Assembly: GCA_002316235.1 (NCBI GenBank)
Contig: DCDD01000091.1
Span: forward strand, 1 to 12,807
Source: Bacteroidales bacterium UBA1064
GTDB taxonomy: Bacteria > Bacteroidota > Bacteroidia > Bacteroidales > Tenuifilaceae
Length of the DNA stretch: 12,807 nucleotides
Direction: 5' to 3'
The position numbers and the translations under genes were made by a program. Every line of letters starts with the position of its first letter. Positions within the stretch are counted from its first letter, which is position 1. A model generated the notes under the pieces. That model did not search any database, was not told the origin of the DNA, and was given only the letters and a program-made list of their open reading frames with translations. Shown piece by piece: positions 1-7,110 of this stretch.

Positions 1-671
1 GTTACCACGTTGGAAAGGTAGCGCTTGGAAGATAGCGTATGGTCGCACACCAGAATGTTGGCATGGCTCGATTCTTCAAGTATAATTAAGTTACGATAGT
101 TAACCATGAGGTTTTCCTCCGACATCAGCAGGTTAATTATCTGAATGGGTTTTTCTTCTGCAGCACCTTTTGGAACGTAAATAAAAATGCCATCCTGAGC
201 AAAAGCGGTGTTAAGAGCAACCAGGCCATCGGCGTTGCACTGTGCATAAACGTTGTAGTGTTTGGCAACAATTTCAGGAAAATCCGTAGCAGCCTGGGCT
301 AAACTTCCTACAATGATGCCATTATCTAACTTTTGAAGTTGGCCGCTACTTGGCAGGTAAAATCCGTTGAGCACCATGGCTAAATGGGTGTCCAACTCAG
401 GAATGTCGCACCTGAAGATATCATCCACTCTAAACGAAATCTTCTTAGGAGTAAAGTACTTCTCGTACTCATGCTGAAAGAGGGGTTCAACCCGGGAGTA
501 CTTGTAGTCTTCATTTTTTGCAGATGGCAGCCCAATAATCCTGAAGTTCTGGATTGCCTCTTCACGGTGTTTGTTCAAGGTATCCGAGCTACCGCCAGTA
601 ATAAGGTCATGATTATCGAGGTAGAGGCTAACCAGGTCATCCAAAAGTCCAGCTGTATCGGTTTTACTCAT
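1..671 (-). CDS. sufD: SufD, Fe-S cluster assembly scaffold subunit (N-terminal part, cut by window edge)
   Basis: SufD pairs with SufB on the SufC ATPase dimer (SufBC2D) to build Fe-S clusters in the cytosol. About 223 codons are visible, from an ATG at 669-671; the C-terminal part, including the conserved C-terminal end of the beta-helical core that contacts SufB and SufC, lies outside the window. The visible part has the typical helical N-terminus with the phrase GLPSAKNEDYKYSRVEPLF (about residues 47-65), close to the NEDWKYT-like motif of SufD proteins, followed by a beta-rich region beginning near residue 150 with the segment GIFIYVPKGA, a SufB/SufD core signature. It starts 16 nt after the sufC stop codon, so it is surely cotranscribed and probably translationally linked. 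No obvious Shine-Dalgarno sequence is seen, which is common in Bacteroidetes. The family call is firm; SufD rather than a second SufB is supported by the short divergent N-terminus and by gene order. Confidence 0.93.
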   Translation of the reverse strand, partial: MSKTDTAGLLDDLVSLYLDNHDLITGGSSDTLNKHREEAIQNFRIIGLPSAKNEDYKYSRVEPLFQHEYEKYFTPKKISFRVDDIFRCDIPELDTHLAMVLNGFYLPSSGQLQKLDNGIIVGSLAQAATDFPEIVAKHYNVYAQCNADGLVALNTAFAQDGIFIYVPKGAAEEKPIQIINLLMSEENLMVNYRNLIILEESSHANILVCDHTLSSKRYLSNVV

Positions 672-687
672 GGTTTCAACTTTTTAC

Positions 688-1443
688 TTAACCCTTCAGG
701 TTGCCATTCTTAATCCAATCGTACCCTTTTTCCTCAAGTTCAAGAGCCAGCTCCTTACCGGCACTTTTAACAATTTGGCCGTTGTAGAGTATGTGGACAA
801 AATCAGGTACAATATAGTCGAGCAAGCGCTGGTAATGGGTAATTACAATTACGGCATTATCCGGGCTTTTGAGCTTGTTAACCCCATTGGCTACTATTCG
901 CAGGGCGTCGATATCCAAACCCGAGTCGGTTTCATCAAGTATAGCCAGCTTGGGTTCCAGCATGGCCATTTGGAATATTTCGTTTTTTTTCTTTTCTCCA
1001 CCGGAAAAACCCTCGTTTACCGAACGGTTGGTGAGGGCAGAGTCAATTTCAACCAGCTCCTTCCGCTCACGCATCAGCTTAAGAAAATCGGTTGCCGAAA
1101 GGGGTTCAAGACCTCTATACTTGCGCTGCTCGTTAACTGCAGCCTTCATAAAGTTTACCATGCTAACGCCGGGTATTTCAACCGGGTACTGAAAGCTGAG
1201 AAAAATCCCCTCGCGCGAACGCACTTCGGGTGGCATCTCCAAAAGGTTTTTTCCATTAAAGGTAACCTGCCCATGGGTAACCTCAACCATCTCCCTGCCG
1301 GTTAGCACCGAAGCTAAAGTGCTTTTGCCTGAGCCATTCGGACCCATAATGGCGTGAACTTCTCCGGCTTTAACCTCCAGGTTTATACCCTTTAATATTT
1401 CCTTATCGTTTATTCTAGCATGTAAATCGTTGACTATTAGCAT
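688..1443 (-). CDS. sufC: SufC, Fe-S assembly ABC-type ATPase
   Basis: SufC is the soluble ABC-type ATPase that drives conformational change in the SufBC2D scaffold; it is not a membrane transporter component. The 251-residue protein has a full set of ATPase motifs: Walker A GPNGSGKS at residues 34-41, Q-loop Gln85, signature FSGGE at 146-150 followed by the SufC-typical KKKNEI, Walker B LAILDE at 167-171, D-loop SGLDID at 174-179 and the switch His203 in VITHYQRLL. Length matches the family. The start at 1441-1443 is good because it lies directly before the first beta strand (MLIVNDLHARI). sufD follows 16 nt downstream, while sufB ends 185 nt upstream, an unusually wide gap for this operon. 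No separate promoter match was found in that gap, so readthrough from sufB is the likely source of its message. Confidence 0.97.
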   Translation of the reverse strand: MLIVNDLHARINDKEILKGINLEVKAGEVHAIMGPNGSGKSTLASVLTGREMVEVTHGQVTFNGKNLLEMPPEVRSREGIFLSFQYPVEIPGVSMVNFMKAAVNEQRKYRGLEPLSATDFLKLMRERKELVEIDSALTNRSVNEGFSGGEKKKNEIFQMAMLEPKLAILDETDSGLDIDALRIVANGVNKLKSPDNAVIVITHYQRLLDYIVPDFVHILYNGQIVKSAGKELALELEEKGYDWIKNGNLKG

Positions 1444-1544
1444 ACTATGATGATTAATGTATATGTTTCCAAATTAATATTTCCGTGTTGACCCACCATA
1501 AAATTACACATCAAAATTCATGTAAACCGGTATATTTGAGGACT

Positions 1545-1607
1545 TCAATTCCAAACGAGTAGGTTATACGGGCGATTAAACAGGTAGTATTCAAGTAGCT
1601 TTACCAT
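1545..1607 (-). CDS. Possible 20-codon ORF in the sufB-sufC gap
   Basis: This ORF starts 21 nt after the sufB stop codon and ends about 100 nt before sufC. It begins MVKLLEYYLF and would give a small, aromatic-rich, slightly basic peptide. The bases AAAGGTGAA stand just before its ATG and resemble a ribosome binding site, although Bacteroidetes rely little on such sites. No family is recognised. An open frame of this length arises easily by chance, so translation is speculative. It is recorded because the 185-nt gap has nothing else in it: no promoter match and no clear terminator. Confidence 0.15.
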   Translation of the reverse strand: MVKLLEYYLFNRPYNLLVWN

Positions 1608-1628
1608 TTCACCTTTCTTCGAATGTTT

Positions 1629-3092
1629 CTAACCTACGCTGCCCTCCAGGCTCACCTGTAGGAGCTTCTGAGCCTCAACGGCAAACTCCATAGGCAGCTT
1701 GTTGAGCACTTCCTTTGCATATCCGTTAATAATTAGACCAACGGCATCCTCAGTTGAAATTCCACGCTGGTTGCAGTAAAAAAGCTGATCCTCACCGATT
1801 TTTGAAGTTGTCGCTTCATGCTCGGCTATGGCGGTTGGGTTGTCCACTTCGATGTAGGGAAAGGTATGCGCACCACACCTATCACCAATTAGCAAGGAGT
1901 CGCACTGAGAGAAGTTGCGCGCATTATCGGCCCCTTTAAGCACCTTAACCAGCCCACGGTAGCTATTGCTGCCCTCACCTGACGAAATTCCTTTTGAAAC
2001 GATTCGGCTACGGGTATTCTTGCCGATGTGTATCATTTTTGTTCCCGTGTCGGCCTGCTGATGGTGGTTGGTTACAGCAACGGAGTAAAATTCACCGTAG
2101 GAGTTGTCGCCCATAAGTATGCAGCTAGGATACTTCCATGTAATGGCCGACCCTGTTTCAACCTGTGTCCACGAAATCTTGCTGTTTTTTCCCTTGCAAA
2201 TGCCACGTTTGGTTACAAAGTTGAATATACCGCCCTTCCCGTTTTTGTCGCCTGGATACCAGTTCTGAACAGTGGAATACTTCACCTCGGCATTTTCCAG
2301 GGCAACAATTTCTACCACTGCTGCATGAAGCTGGTTTTCGTCGCGCATGGGTGCAGTGCACCCCTCAAGGTAGGAAACGTAGCTATCGTCGTCGGCAACT
2401 ATCAAGGTGCGCTCAAACTGTCCGGTATTGGCAGCATTTATTCTAAAGTAGGTGCTTAGCTCCATGGGGCAACGCACTCCCTTAGGAATATAGCAAAACG
2501 AACCATCGCTGAAGACGGCAGAGTTGAGGGAGGCAAAAAAGTTGTCGGTGGAGGGAACAACAGAGGCCAGGTATTTACGCACCAAGTCGGGATGCTCGCG
2601 AATGGCTTCGCTCATTGAACAAAAAATAATGCCATGCTCGGCTAAAGTATCCCGAAATGTCGTCTTCACCGAAGTGCTGTCCATAACTGCATCAACAGCA
2701 ACTCCTGAAAGCATTTGTTGCTCCTCAAGGGGAATGCCTAGCTTGTCGAAAGTTGCCTTTAGCTCAGGGTCAATTTCCCCGCCCCCTCCGGTTGAAGCAT
2801 TTCGTTTTCGCGGAGCAGCATAGAAAATTATATCCTGGTAGTCAATGGGGGGTATTGTTAAATGAGCCCATGTGGGCATTTCCATGGTTTGCCAGTGGCG
2901 AAATGCTTTTAAGCGAAACTCCAGCATCCAGTCGGGTTCGCCTTTTTTGGACGAAATCATCCTCACCACCTCCTCGCTGAGCCCTCGAGGGATAGTTTCA
3001 GTGTCTATTTGGGTTACAAAACCGTACTTGTATTCCGAACCTGTAACCTCATGCAAAATTTTATCCTGTTCCCCGTTCATACCGTTGTTCAA
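1629..3092 (-). CDS. sufB: SufB, Fe-S cluster assembly scaffold
   Basis: SufB is the main scaffold subunit of the SufBC2D complex, on which sulfide and iron are combined before the cluster is passed to target proteins. The 487-residue protein has normal length for the family. Clear family segments include YGFVTQIDTETIPRGL (23-38), the DNFFASLNSAVFSDGSF region (183-199), the YLEGCTAP segment with Cys245, and the C-terminal core with QCDSLLIGDRCGAHTFPY (396-413) and AIAEHEATTSKIGEDQLFYC (421-440). By alignment from memory, Cys397 should match the invariant Cys405 of E. coli SufB, and Glu424/Glu426 match the Glu432/Glu434 pair near the assembly site. A glycine stretch with neighbouring serine/threonine (99-105) is a flexible loop. 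The start could be Met1 (3090-3092) or Met5 (3078-3080). It heads the sufBCD operon; three promoter-like elements lie upstream. Confidence 0.97.
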   Translation of the reverse strand: MNNGMNGEQDKILHEVTGSEYKYGFVTQIDTETIPRGLSEEVVRMISSKKGEPDWMLEFRLKAFRHWQTMEMPTWAHLTIPPIDYQDIIFYAAPRKRNASTGGGGEIDPELKATFDKLGIPLEEQQMLSGVAVDAVMDSTSVKTTFRDTLAEHGIIFCSMSEAIREHPDLVRKYLASVVPSTDNFFASLNSAVFSDGSFCYIPKGVRCPMELSTYFRINAANTGQFERTLIVADDDSYVSYLEGCTAPMRDENQLHAAVVEIVALENAEVKYSTVQNWYPGDKNGKGGIFNFVTKRGICKGKNSKISWTQVETGSAITWKYPSCILMGDNSYGEFYSVAVTNHHQQADTGTKMIHIGKNTRSRIVSKGISSGEGSNSYRGLVKVLKGADNARNFSQCDSLLIGDRCGAHTFPYIEVDNPTAIAEHEATTSKIGEDQLFYCNQRGISTEDAVGLIINGYAKEVLNKLPMEFAVEAQKLLQVSLEGSVG

Positions 3093-3184
3093 ACATTATC
3101 AGGATGTAAACAATGCTACTGGTGATATGTTTAATAAATAACAAGAATGCCACGCAACCACGCCACAACTTCTATATTACCCAT

Positions 3185-3216
3185 CAAACATAGGTTTAAT
3201 CGTAGCATAAAAACAA
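3185..3216 (-). promoter_or_regulatory. Candidate sufB promoter, proximal
   Basis: Read on the minus strand, TATGTTTG (3192-3185) matches the Bacteroidetes -7 element TAnnTTTG, and TTG (3216-3214) stands 21 nt upstream, at the usual distance of the -33 element. The start of transcription would lie near 3180, giving a leader of roughly 90 nt before sufB. Confidence 0.5.
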
Positions 3217-3254
3217 CTCCAATCGGTGGCTGAATCAGAAGAGTGTTGCTCCTG

Positions 3255-3285
3255 CAAAGATATTTGGCTGAAAGCTAATTTACAA
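3255..3285 (-). promoter_or_regulatory. Candidate sufB promoter, middle
   Basis: On the minus strand, TATCTTTG (3262-3255) followed by CAGG is a textbook Bacteroidetes -7 element, with TTG (3285-3283) 20 nt upstream as the -33 element. It has the best sequence and spacing of the three candidates. Transcription would start near 3250 and give a leader of about 160 nt. Confidence 0.6.
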
Positions 3286-3330
3286 GGAAATTTGAATGTA
3301 AATCGCCGGAATACAGGTCAGATAGGCGGG

Positions 3331-3365
3331 CAAATGTAGAATTCATCCGTTATGGGTTGCCCCAA
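3331..3365 (-). promoter_or_regulatory. Candidate sufB promoter, distal
   Basis: On the minus strand, TACATTTG (3338-3331) followed by CCCGC matches the -7 element. The nearest TTG (3365-3363) is 24 nt upstream, longer than the usual 19-21, so this is the weakest of the three. Transcription would start near 3326. Confidence 0.35.
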
Positions 3366-3516
3366 TGGTATGAGCTAACATGGCAACAACTTAAAGTCAT
3401 GGCTTCCGGAACAGTGCAGGAATAATAGCCGTCTTAGTTCATCGGGCGTAATCTCATAAATAGCATTATAGCAGGCTTATACCTTTAAAAATTTGTTCTA
3501 ATAAAAAGTTTATAAA

Positions 3517-3551
3517 TTGATGACATCCTATGGCCTTCTTTTATACTTTTG
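3517..3551 (+). promoter_or_regulatory. Candidate kup promoter
   Basis: TACTTTTG (3544-3551) followed by CGGG matches the Bacteroidetes -7 element TAnnTTTG. TTG at 3517-3519 could serve as the -33 element, but the 24-nt spacing is long. No better match was found closer to kup, so the kup message probably has a leader of about 330 nt. Confidence 0.5.
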
Positions 3552-3591
3552 CGGGTTCAAAAAATTACCCATTTTAGCTTAAAATAAGTTC

Positions 3592-3642
3592 ATGCTGTTG
3601 TTAATGAGGCTGTTTTACCAGTTAAAGTCTTGTAATCTTTAA
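3592..3642 (+). CDS. Possible 16-codon leader ORF before kup
   Basis: About 36 nt after the predicted transcription start a short frame opens with ATG (MLLLMRLFYQ...) and closes with TAA after 16 codons, inside the hairpin at 3617-3656. It could be a leader peptide, but ORFs of this size are common by chance and there is no strong ribosome binding site. Recorded with low confidence only because it overlaps the hairpin. Confidence 0.12.
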   Translation: MLLLMRLFYQLKSCNL

Positions 3643-3656
3643 ACAACCGTACTGGT
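3617..3656 (+). promoter_or_regulatory. Imperfect hairpin in the kup leader
   Basis: ACCAG (3617-3621) pairs with CTGGT (3652-3656), and TTAAAG (3622-3627) pairs with CTTTAA (3637-3642), closing a 9-nt loop. A one-sided bulge of 9 nt (3643-3651) separates the two helices. No run of T follows, so it is not a standard terminator. I do not recognise a known riboswitch. Confidence 0.25.
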
Positions 3657-3889
3657 TTAACCTGGCAATTCACCCATCAGTATAGATAGATACCCAAAAG
3701 GTCATCGCTACTCCAAATAAAATCATGATTAACCCTAATAATCTTGATATTTGTGCACTAGTAAAGCGCTGGGTTGCAAGATTTAGCGAGTAGATGAAAT
3801 TCTAAGGTTCAACGTGAAGCTGACCGCCGGATTACATTTTTATGATAGCAATAGTATAAATGTTAGGTATAAAAATTAAAGGTTGACTT

Positions 3890-5836
3890 ATGAGAAATGA
3901 CAAGGCAGGGAAAATATCGAAATTAAGCTTTGTCGGGCTAATCATAACCATGGGTATTGTGTATGGAGATATTGGCACCTCCCCGCTTTACGTGATGCGG
4001 GCAATCGCCAGCAGCGTAACTACCATAGACAACGACTTCATACTGGGTGCGTTGTCCTGCATTATCTGGACGCTAACCCTTCAAACCACCGTTAAGTATG
4101 TTCTGATCACCCTTAGAGCCGACAACAAAGGTGAGGGAGGCATCTACTCCCTGTTTGCGCTGGTAAGGAGGAAGATGCCAAAGGCGTATATTATTGCCAT
4201 CATCGGGGGGAGCACCCTCCTGGCTGACGGTATCATTACTCCTGCAATTACAGTAACATCGGCCATCGAAGGTTTACAAATCGTTCAAAAGCAACTTCCT
4301 ACTATTCCCATTGTTCTCATCATAATTACAGGACTTTTTGTTATCCAGCAGTTTGGCACTAAAAAAATCGGTAGCTCATTTGGCCCCATAATGACACTAT
4401 GGTTTTTAACGCTGGCGATACTGGGAGTAAATCAGATTGTTCAGCTACCCGTGGTGTTTAAAGCGTTTAATCCCTACTACGCCTTGCAATTAATTGTAGA
4501 GCATCCATCGGCCATGCTGGTATTGGGTGCAGTATTTCTTTGTATAACAGGGGTAGAAGCGCTCTACTCCGATTTGGGGCATTGTGGGTTGAAAAACATT
4601 CAAATTAGCTGGATATTCGTAAAGTCGGCTTTAATTCTTAACTACCTGGGGCAAGGTGCCTACCTGTTAAAAAATGGTTTTAACGGCAATAATCCATTTT
4701 TTTCGATTATGCCCCAATGGTTCGTGCTTCCAGGTATTATTCTTGCAACCGCAGCTGCCATTATTGCAAGTCAGGCCTTAATATCCGGTTCATTCACCCT
4801 GATCAGCGTTGCAAGCTCCCTAAACCTATGGCCCAACATCAAGAGAAAATACCCTACCAATATTAAGGGACAGATATACATTCCCTCGGTAAACTGGTTT
4901 CTGTTTCTCGGGGTAATCTTCGTGGTGCTCTTTTTTCAGGAATCGTCCAATATGGAAGCTGCCTACGGACTATCGGTTAACCTTACGCTGATTTCCACAA
5001 CCATTCTGGTTGCTTTCTACCTGATGTCGAAGAAGGTAAACCCAGTCCTGATTACCTTATTCAGCCTGTCATTCCTTTTGATTGAAGGGGTATTCCTGTA
5101 TGCAAACCTCCTGAAGTTTAAGCACGGAGGCTGGTTGACGCTAACCCTTGCCAGCCTTTTCTTCATCGTAAAATACGGCTGGTATAACGCCCGTAAAATC
5201 AGAAATCGCCATATCACCTTCACTAGTATCAACGAGTACCTACCTATAATTTGCGACCTGAGTAAGGATAAAGAGGTTCCTAAATACGCAACAAATTTGG
5301 TGTATATGACCCGTGCTAACAACCCAGATGAAATCGAATCAAAAATTATTTACTCCATTCTGAACAAGCAACCTAAGCGTGCCGACACCTACTGGTTTTT
5401 ACATGTTGACAAGCTCGACGAACCTGATACTTTTGCCTACGAGGTTACGGAAATGGTGCCTGGAATTATCAGAAGGATAGATTTCAGGCTGGGTTTTAAA
5501 ATTGAGCCAAGAGTTAACCTTTACTTTCACCAGGTCCTCGAAGAAATGACTGCGCTAAAGGAGATAGACCTGGTTAGCCATTATAAATCGCTAAGGAAGT
5601 ATAACATAACAGCAGACTTTCTCTTCATCATGATTGACCGTGTTCCAAACTACGACATCGATTTTTCACCCTTCGAAAAGTTTATGATGGTGCTTTACTC
5701 GATATTCCGCAGGCTGGGCATCAGCGAGGTTAAGTCGCTTGGACTAGACAGCACGAACATAATCGTAGAGAAGGTTCCGCTATCAACCCACGTAAGCTAC
5801 AAACGAAAAGCTATTAAGCGTAAAATCTTCTCATAA
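3890..5836 (+). CDS. kup: KUP-family potassium uptake transporter
   Basis: KUP/HAK/KT proteins take up K+ across the inner membrane, by proton symport in the best-studied members. This 648-residue protein has the family length and hallmark motifs: GIVYGDIGTSPLYV at residues 22-35, with Asp27 of the GDIGTSPLY motif near the ion path, RADNKGEGGIYSLFAL at 76-91, LLADGIITPAITVTSAIEG at 110-128, and GVEALYSDLGHCG at 221-233. About 12 hydrophobic segments occupy residues 11-432. A polar cytosolic domain follows (433-648) and ends in a Lys/Arg-rich tail. The ATG at 3890 lies directly before the first membrane segment and has AAAGG about 10 nt upstream. It is a single-gene unit: sufB diverges on one side and a convergent amidohydrolase gene ends 73 nt downstream. 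That 73-nt gap has no strong terminator; GGGG/CCCC at 5837-5854 forms only a weak 4-bp stem. Confidence 0.96.
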   Translation: MRNDKAGKISKLSFVGLIITMGIVYGDIGTSPLYVMRAIASSVTTIDNDFILGALSCIIWTLTLQTTVKYVLITLRADNKGEGGIYSLFALVRRKMPKAYIIAIIGGSTLLADGIITPAITVTSAIEGLQIVQKQLPTIPIVLIIITGLFVIQQFGTKKIGSSFGPIMTLWFLTLAILGVNQIVQLPVVFKAFNPYYALQLIVEHPSAMLVLGAVFLCITGVEALYSDLGHCGLKNIQISWIFVKSALILNYLGQGAYLLKNGFNGNNPFFSIMPQWFVLPGIILATAAAIIASQALISGSFTLISVASSLNLWPNIKRKYPTNIKGQIYIPSVNWFLFLGVIFVVLFFQESSNMEAAYGLSVNLTLISTTILVAFYLMSKKVNPVLITLFSLSFLLIEGVFLYANLLKFKHGGWLTLTLASLFFIVKYGWYNARKIRNRHITFTSINEYLPIICDLSKDKEVPKYATNLVYMTRANNPDEIESKIIYSILNKQPKRADTYWFLHVDKLDEPDTFAYEVTEMVPGIIRRIDFRLGFKIEPRVNLYFHQVLEEMTALKEIDLVSHYKSLRKYNITADFLFIMIDRVPNYDIDFSPFEKFMMVLYSIFRRLGISEVKSLGLDSTNIIVEKVPLSTHVSYKRKAIKRKIFS

Positions 5837-5909
5837 GGGGTTGAATCCTGCCCCCATACTTTTGGGTAGCAAGCAGTGTATAAACTTATCCTTTCACCAA
5901 CCACATGGG

Positions 5910-7109
5910 CTAAATCAACCTTTTGGCAAGGCTTTGGGGGGTAGCACACATATTTCGAAAATCAAAACCTGTTATGAGAACCAACCCGGGCTTTTTACCC
6001 GGCTCAAGGCTTCCGTATGTGCTCGAAATACCCAGTGCTTCGGCTCCGTTAAGGGTAGCCCATTGCAAAACATTTGAGAAAGTAAGCTGTGGGAAGTGCT
6101 GAAGGATGATATTGATCTGGCTAAGCATGGAAAGCGAAGATGATGAAGCCAAGCTGTCCGTGCCAATGGCAATGTTGAGGCCGCTGGTTTCGAATTCGGG
6201 GAGGTTGGGTAGTTTCCCTTCAATTAGCAGGTTCGATTCAGGACACGTAACTACTGTTGTTTGTGGGTATATAGCAGCAAGCCAGCTAAGCTCCTCAGCT
6301 GGAGCAAAGGTATTGTGAATAAGCATCACCTTGCAGTCCCGATTAACATAGCGGGACACAACTCCACGGGGAGTTAGCCCTTGGGGCTTACAAAAAGGAA
6401 TTCCTGCCGACTGGTACCTGTCGCTGAGGGGACCAGTCCCGTCTTGAAGGAACTGGTATTCGGCAGCGCTTTCGGCATAGTGAATGCTAACCAGCTCTTT
6501 ACTTTTCCCGATAAATTCTGAAATCTTCTCCCATAAAGGTTGTGAAATTGAGTAGGGCGAATGGGGGGTTAACGAGGTAGAACCACAAAATTTTTGCTTA
6601 AACACTTCGTAAACTTCCAAGTAACCTTCAAATATAGATTGGGCTTCGTTGGGGTTTAACCCAAATACTTCAATAAAGTTGTGGAAGTATATATCCGATT
6701 GAAGTTTAGCCAGGAGGGTGTCGGCGGAGTTTGATATATCGCCAACGGCAACAGTTCCGGTTTGTTCCATTTCGTGAATAGCTCCCGCTATCGCCCGTTC
6801 AACCAACTCACCATGGTTTTGAACCTCTTCATCCGTTCCTCTTTGCTCGGTAATGGCCTTAATAAAACCCGCAATGCCCAAGTTCTTGGGTATCTTACCA
6901 CGAAGATGCGAGAGTTCCAAATGGCAGTGGGCATTTACAAAACCCGGAACAATTACCCCGTTGTAAAACTCCGTGGAATGAATTTCCTTTGGAGAATTTC
7001 CAGGATGAAAAACTCTCATAATAACACCATCGTCATCCACCTCAACAACTCCGTTTCGAATTGGTGGCTGGCTGACGGGGAAAATATAGTTTGCAGAAAA
7101 CCTGTGCAT
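5910..7109 (-). CDS. Amidohydrolase, probable nucleoside deaminase (aminodeoxyfutalosine deaminase-like)
   Basis: This is a 399-residue member of the metal-dependent amidohydrolase superfamily, of the cytosine/adenosine deaminase-like branch. Visible active-site elements are NAHCHLELSH with metal ligands His61 and His63, TPHSPYS with His183, SIHYAES with His210 and catalytic Glu213, LIHNTFA with His265, and GTDSLASS with metal ligand Asp318. A small beta domain at the N-terminus (1-57) and its C-terminal return (GSLEPGKKPGLVLI, 366-379) frame the barrel, as usual. The sequence resembles proteins annotated as 6-amino-6-deoxyfutalosine deaminase (futalosine route to menaquinone) or S-adenosylhomocysteine/5'-methylthioadenosine deaminase. 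Substrate cannot be settled from motifs, and no other menaquinone gene is in view. No signal peptide is present, so it is cytosolic. Its ATG follows the upstream lipoprotein's stop codon by one base, so the two are translationally coupled. Confidence 0.85.
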   Translation of the reverse strand: MHRFSANYIFPVSQPPIRNGVVEVDDDGVIMRVFHPGNSPKEIHSTEFYNGVIVPGFVNAHCHLELSHLRGKIPKNLGIAGFIKAITEQRGTDEEVQNHGELVERAIAGAIHEMEQTGTVAVGDISNSADTLLAKLQSDIYFHNFIEVFGLNPNEAQSIFEGYLEVYEVFKQKFCGSTSLTPHSPYSISQPLWEKISEFIGKSKELVSIHYAESAAEYQFLQDGTGPLSDRYQSAGIPFCKPQGLTPRGVVSRYVNRDCKVMLIHNTFAPAEELSWLAAIYPQTTVVTCPESNLLIEGKLPNLPEFETSGLNIAIGTDSLASSSSLSMLSQINIILQHFPQLTFSNVLQWATLNGAEALGISSTYGSLEPGKKPGLVLITGFDFRNMCATPQSLAKRLI

Positions 7110-7110
7110 G

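Larger units (their letters stand above)
3093..3889. other. Gene-poor 797-nt divergent intergenic region between sufB and kup
   Basis: I see no convincing protein, tRNA or rRNA gene here. It holds three minus-strand promoter matches toward sufB (3185-3365), one plus-strand promoter match toward kup (3517-3551), and a leader with a small hairpin and a 16-codon ORF. Stop codons occur often in all frames. The part from about 3366 to 3510 shows nothing I can assign. The region is long for two housekeeping genes and may carry regulatory RNA or protein-binding sites that cannot be read by eye. Confidence 0.6.

Noticed and set aside
688..1305. Long open frames on the plus strand opposite sufC, such as the one at 670-1305.
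   Set aside because: They lie antisense to a gene with complete ATPase motifs and have no recognisable protein features; they are by-products of its codon use.
3356..3387. GTTGCC...GGCAAC inverted repeat in the suf-kup intergenic region.
   Set aside because: Six base pairs around a 20-nt loop with no further pairing; not distinguishable from chance.
5857..5864. TACTTTTG, a plus-strand match to the -7 promoter element just after kup.
   Set aside because: It points into the 3' end of the convergent amidohydrolase gene, has no -33 partner that I can defend, and overlaps a weak stem; most likely a chance match.
5837..5864. Possible terminator between kup and the amidohydrolase gene (GGGG/CCCC stem followed by a few T).
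   Set aside because: The stem has only 4 bp with a 10-nt loop and the T run is interrupted; too weak to call.
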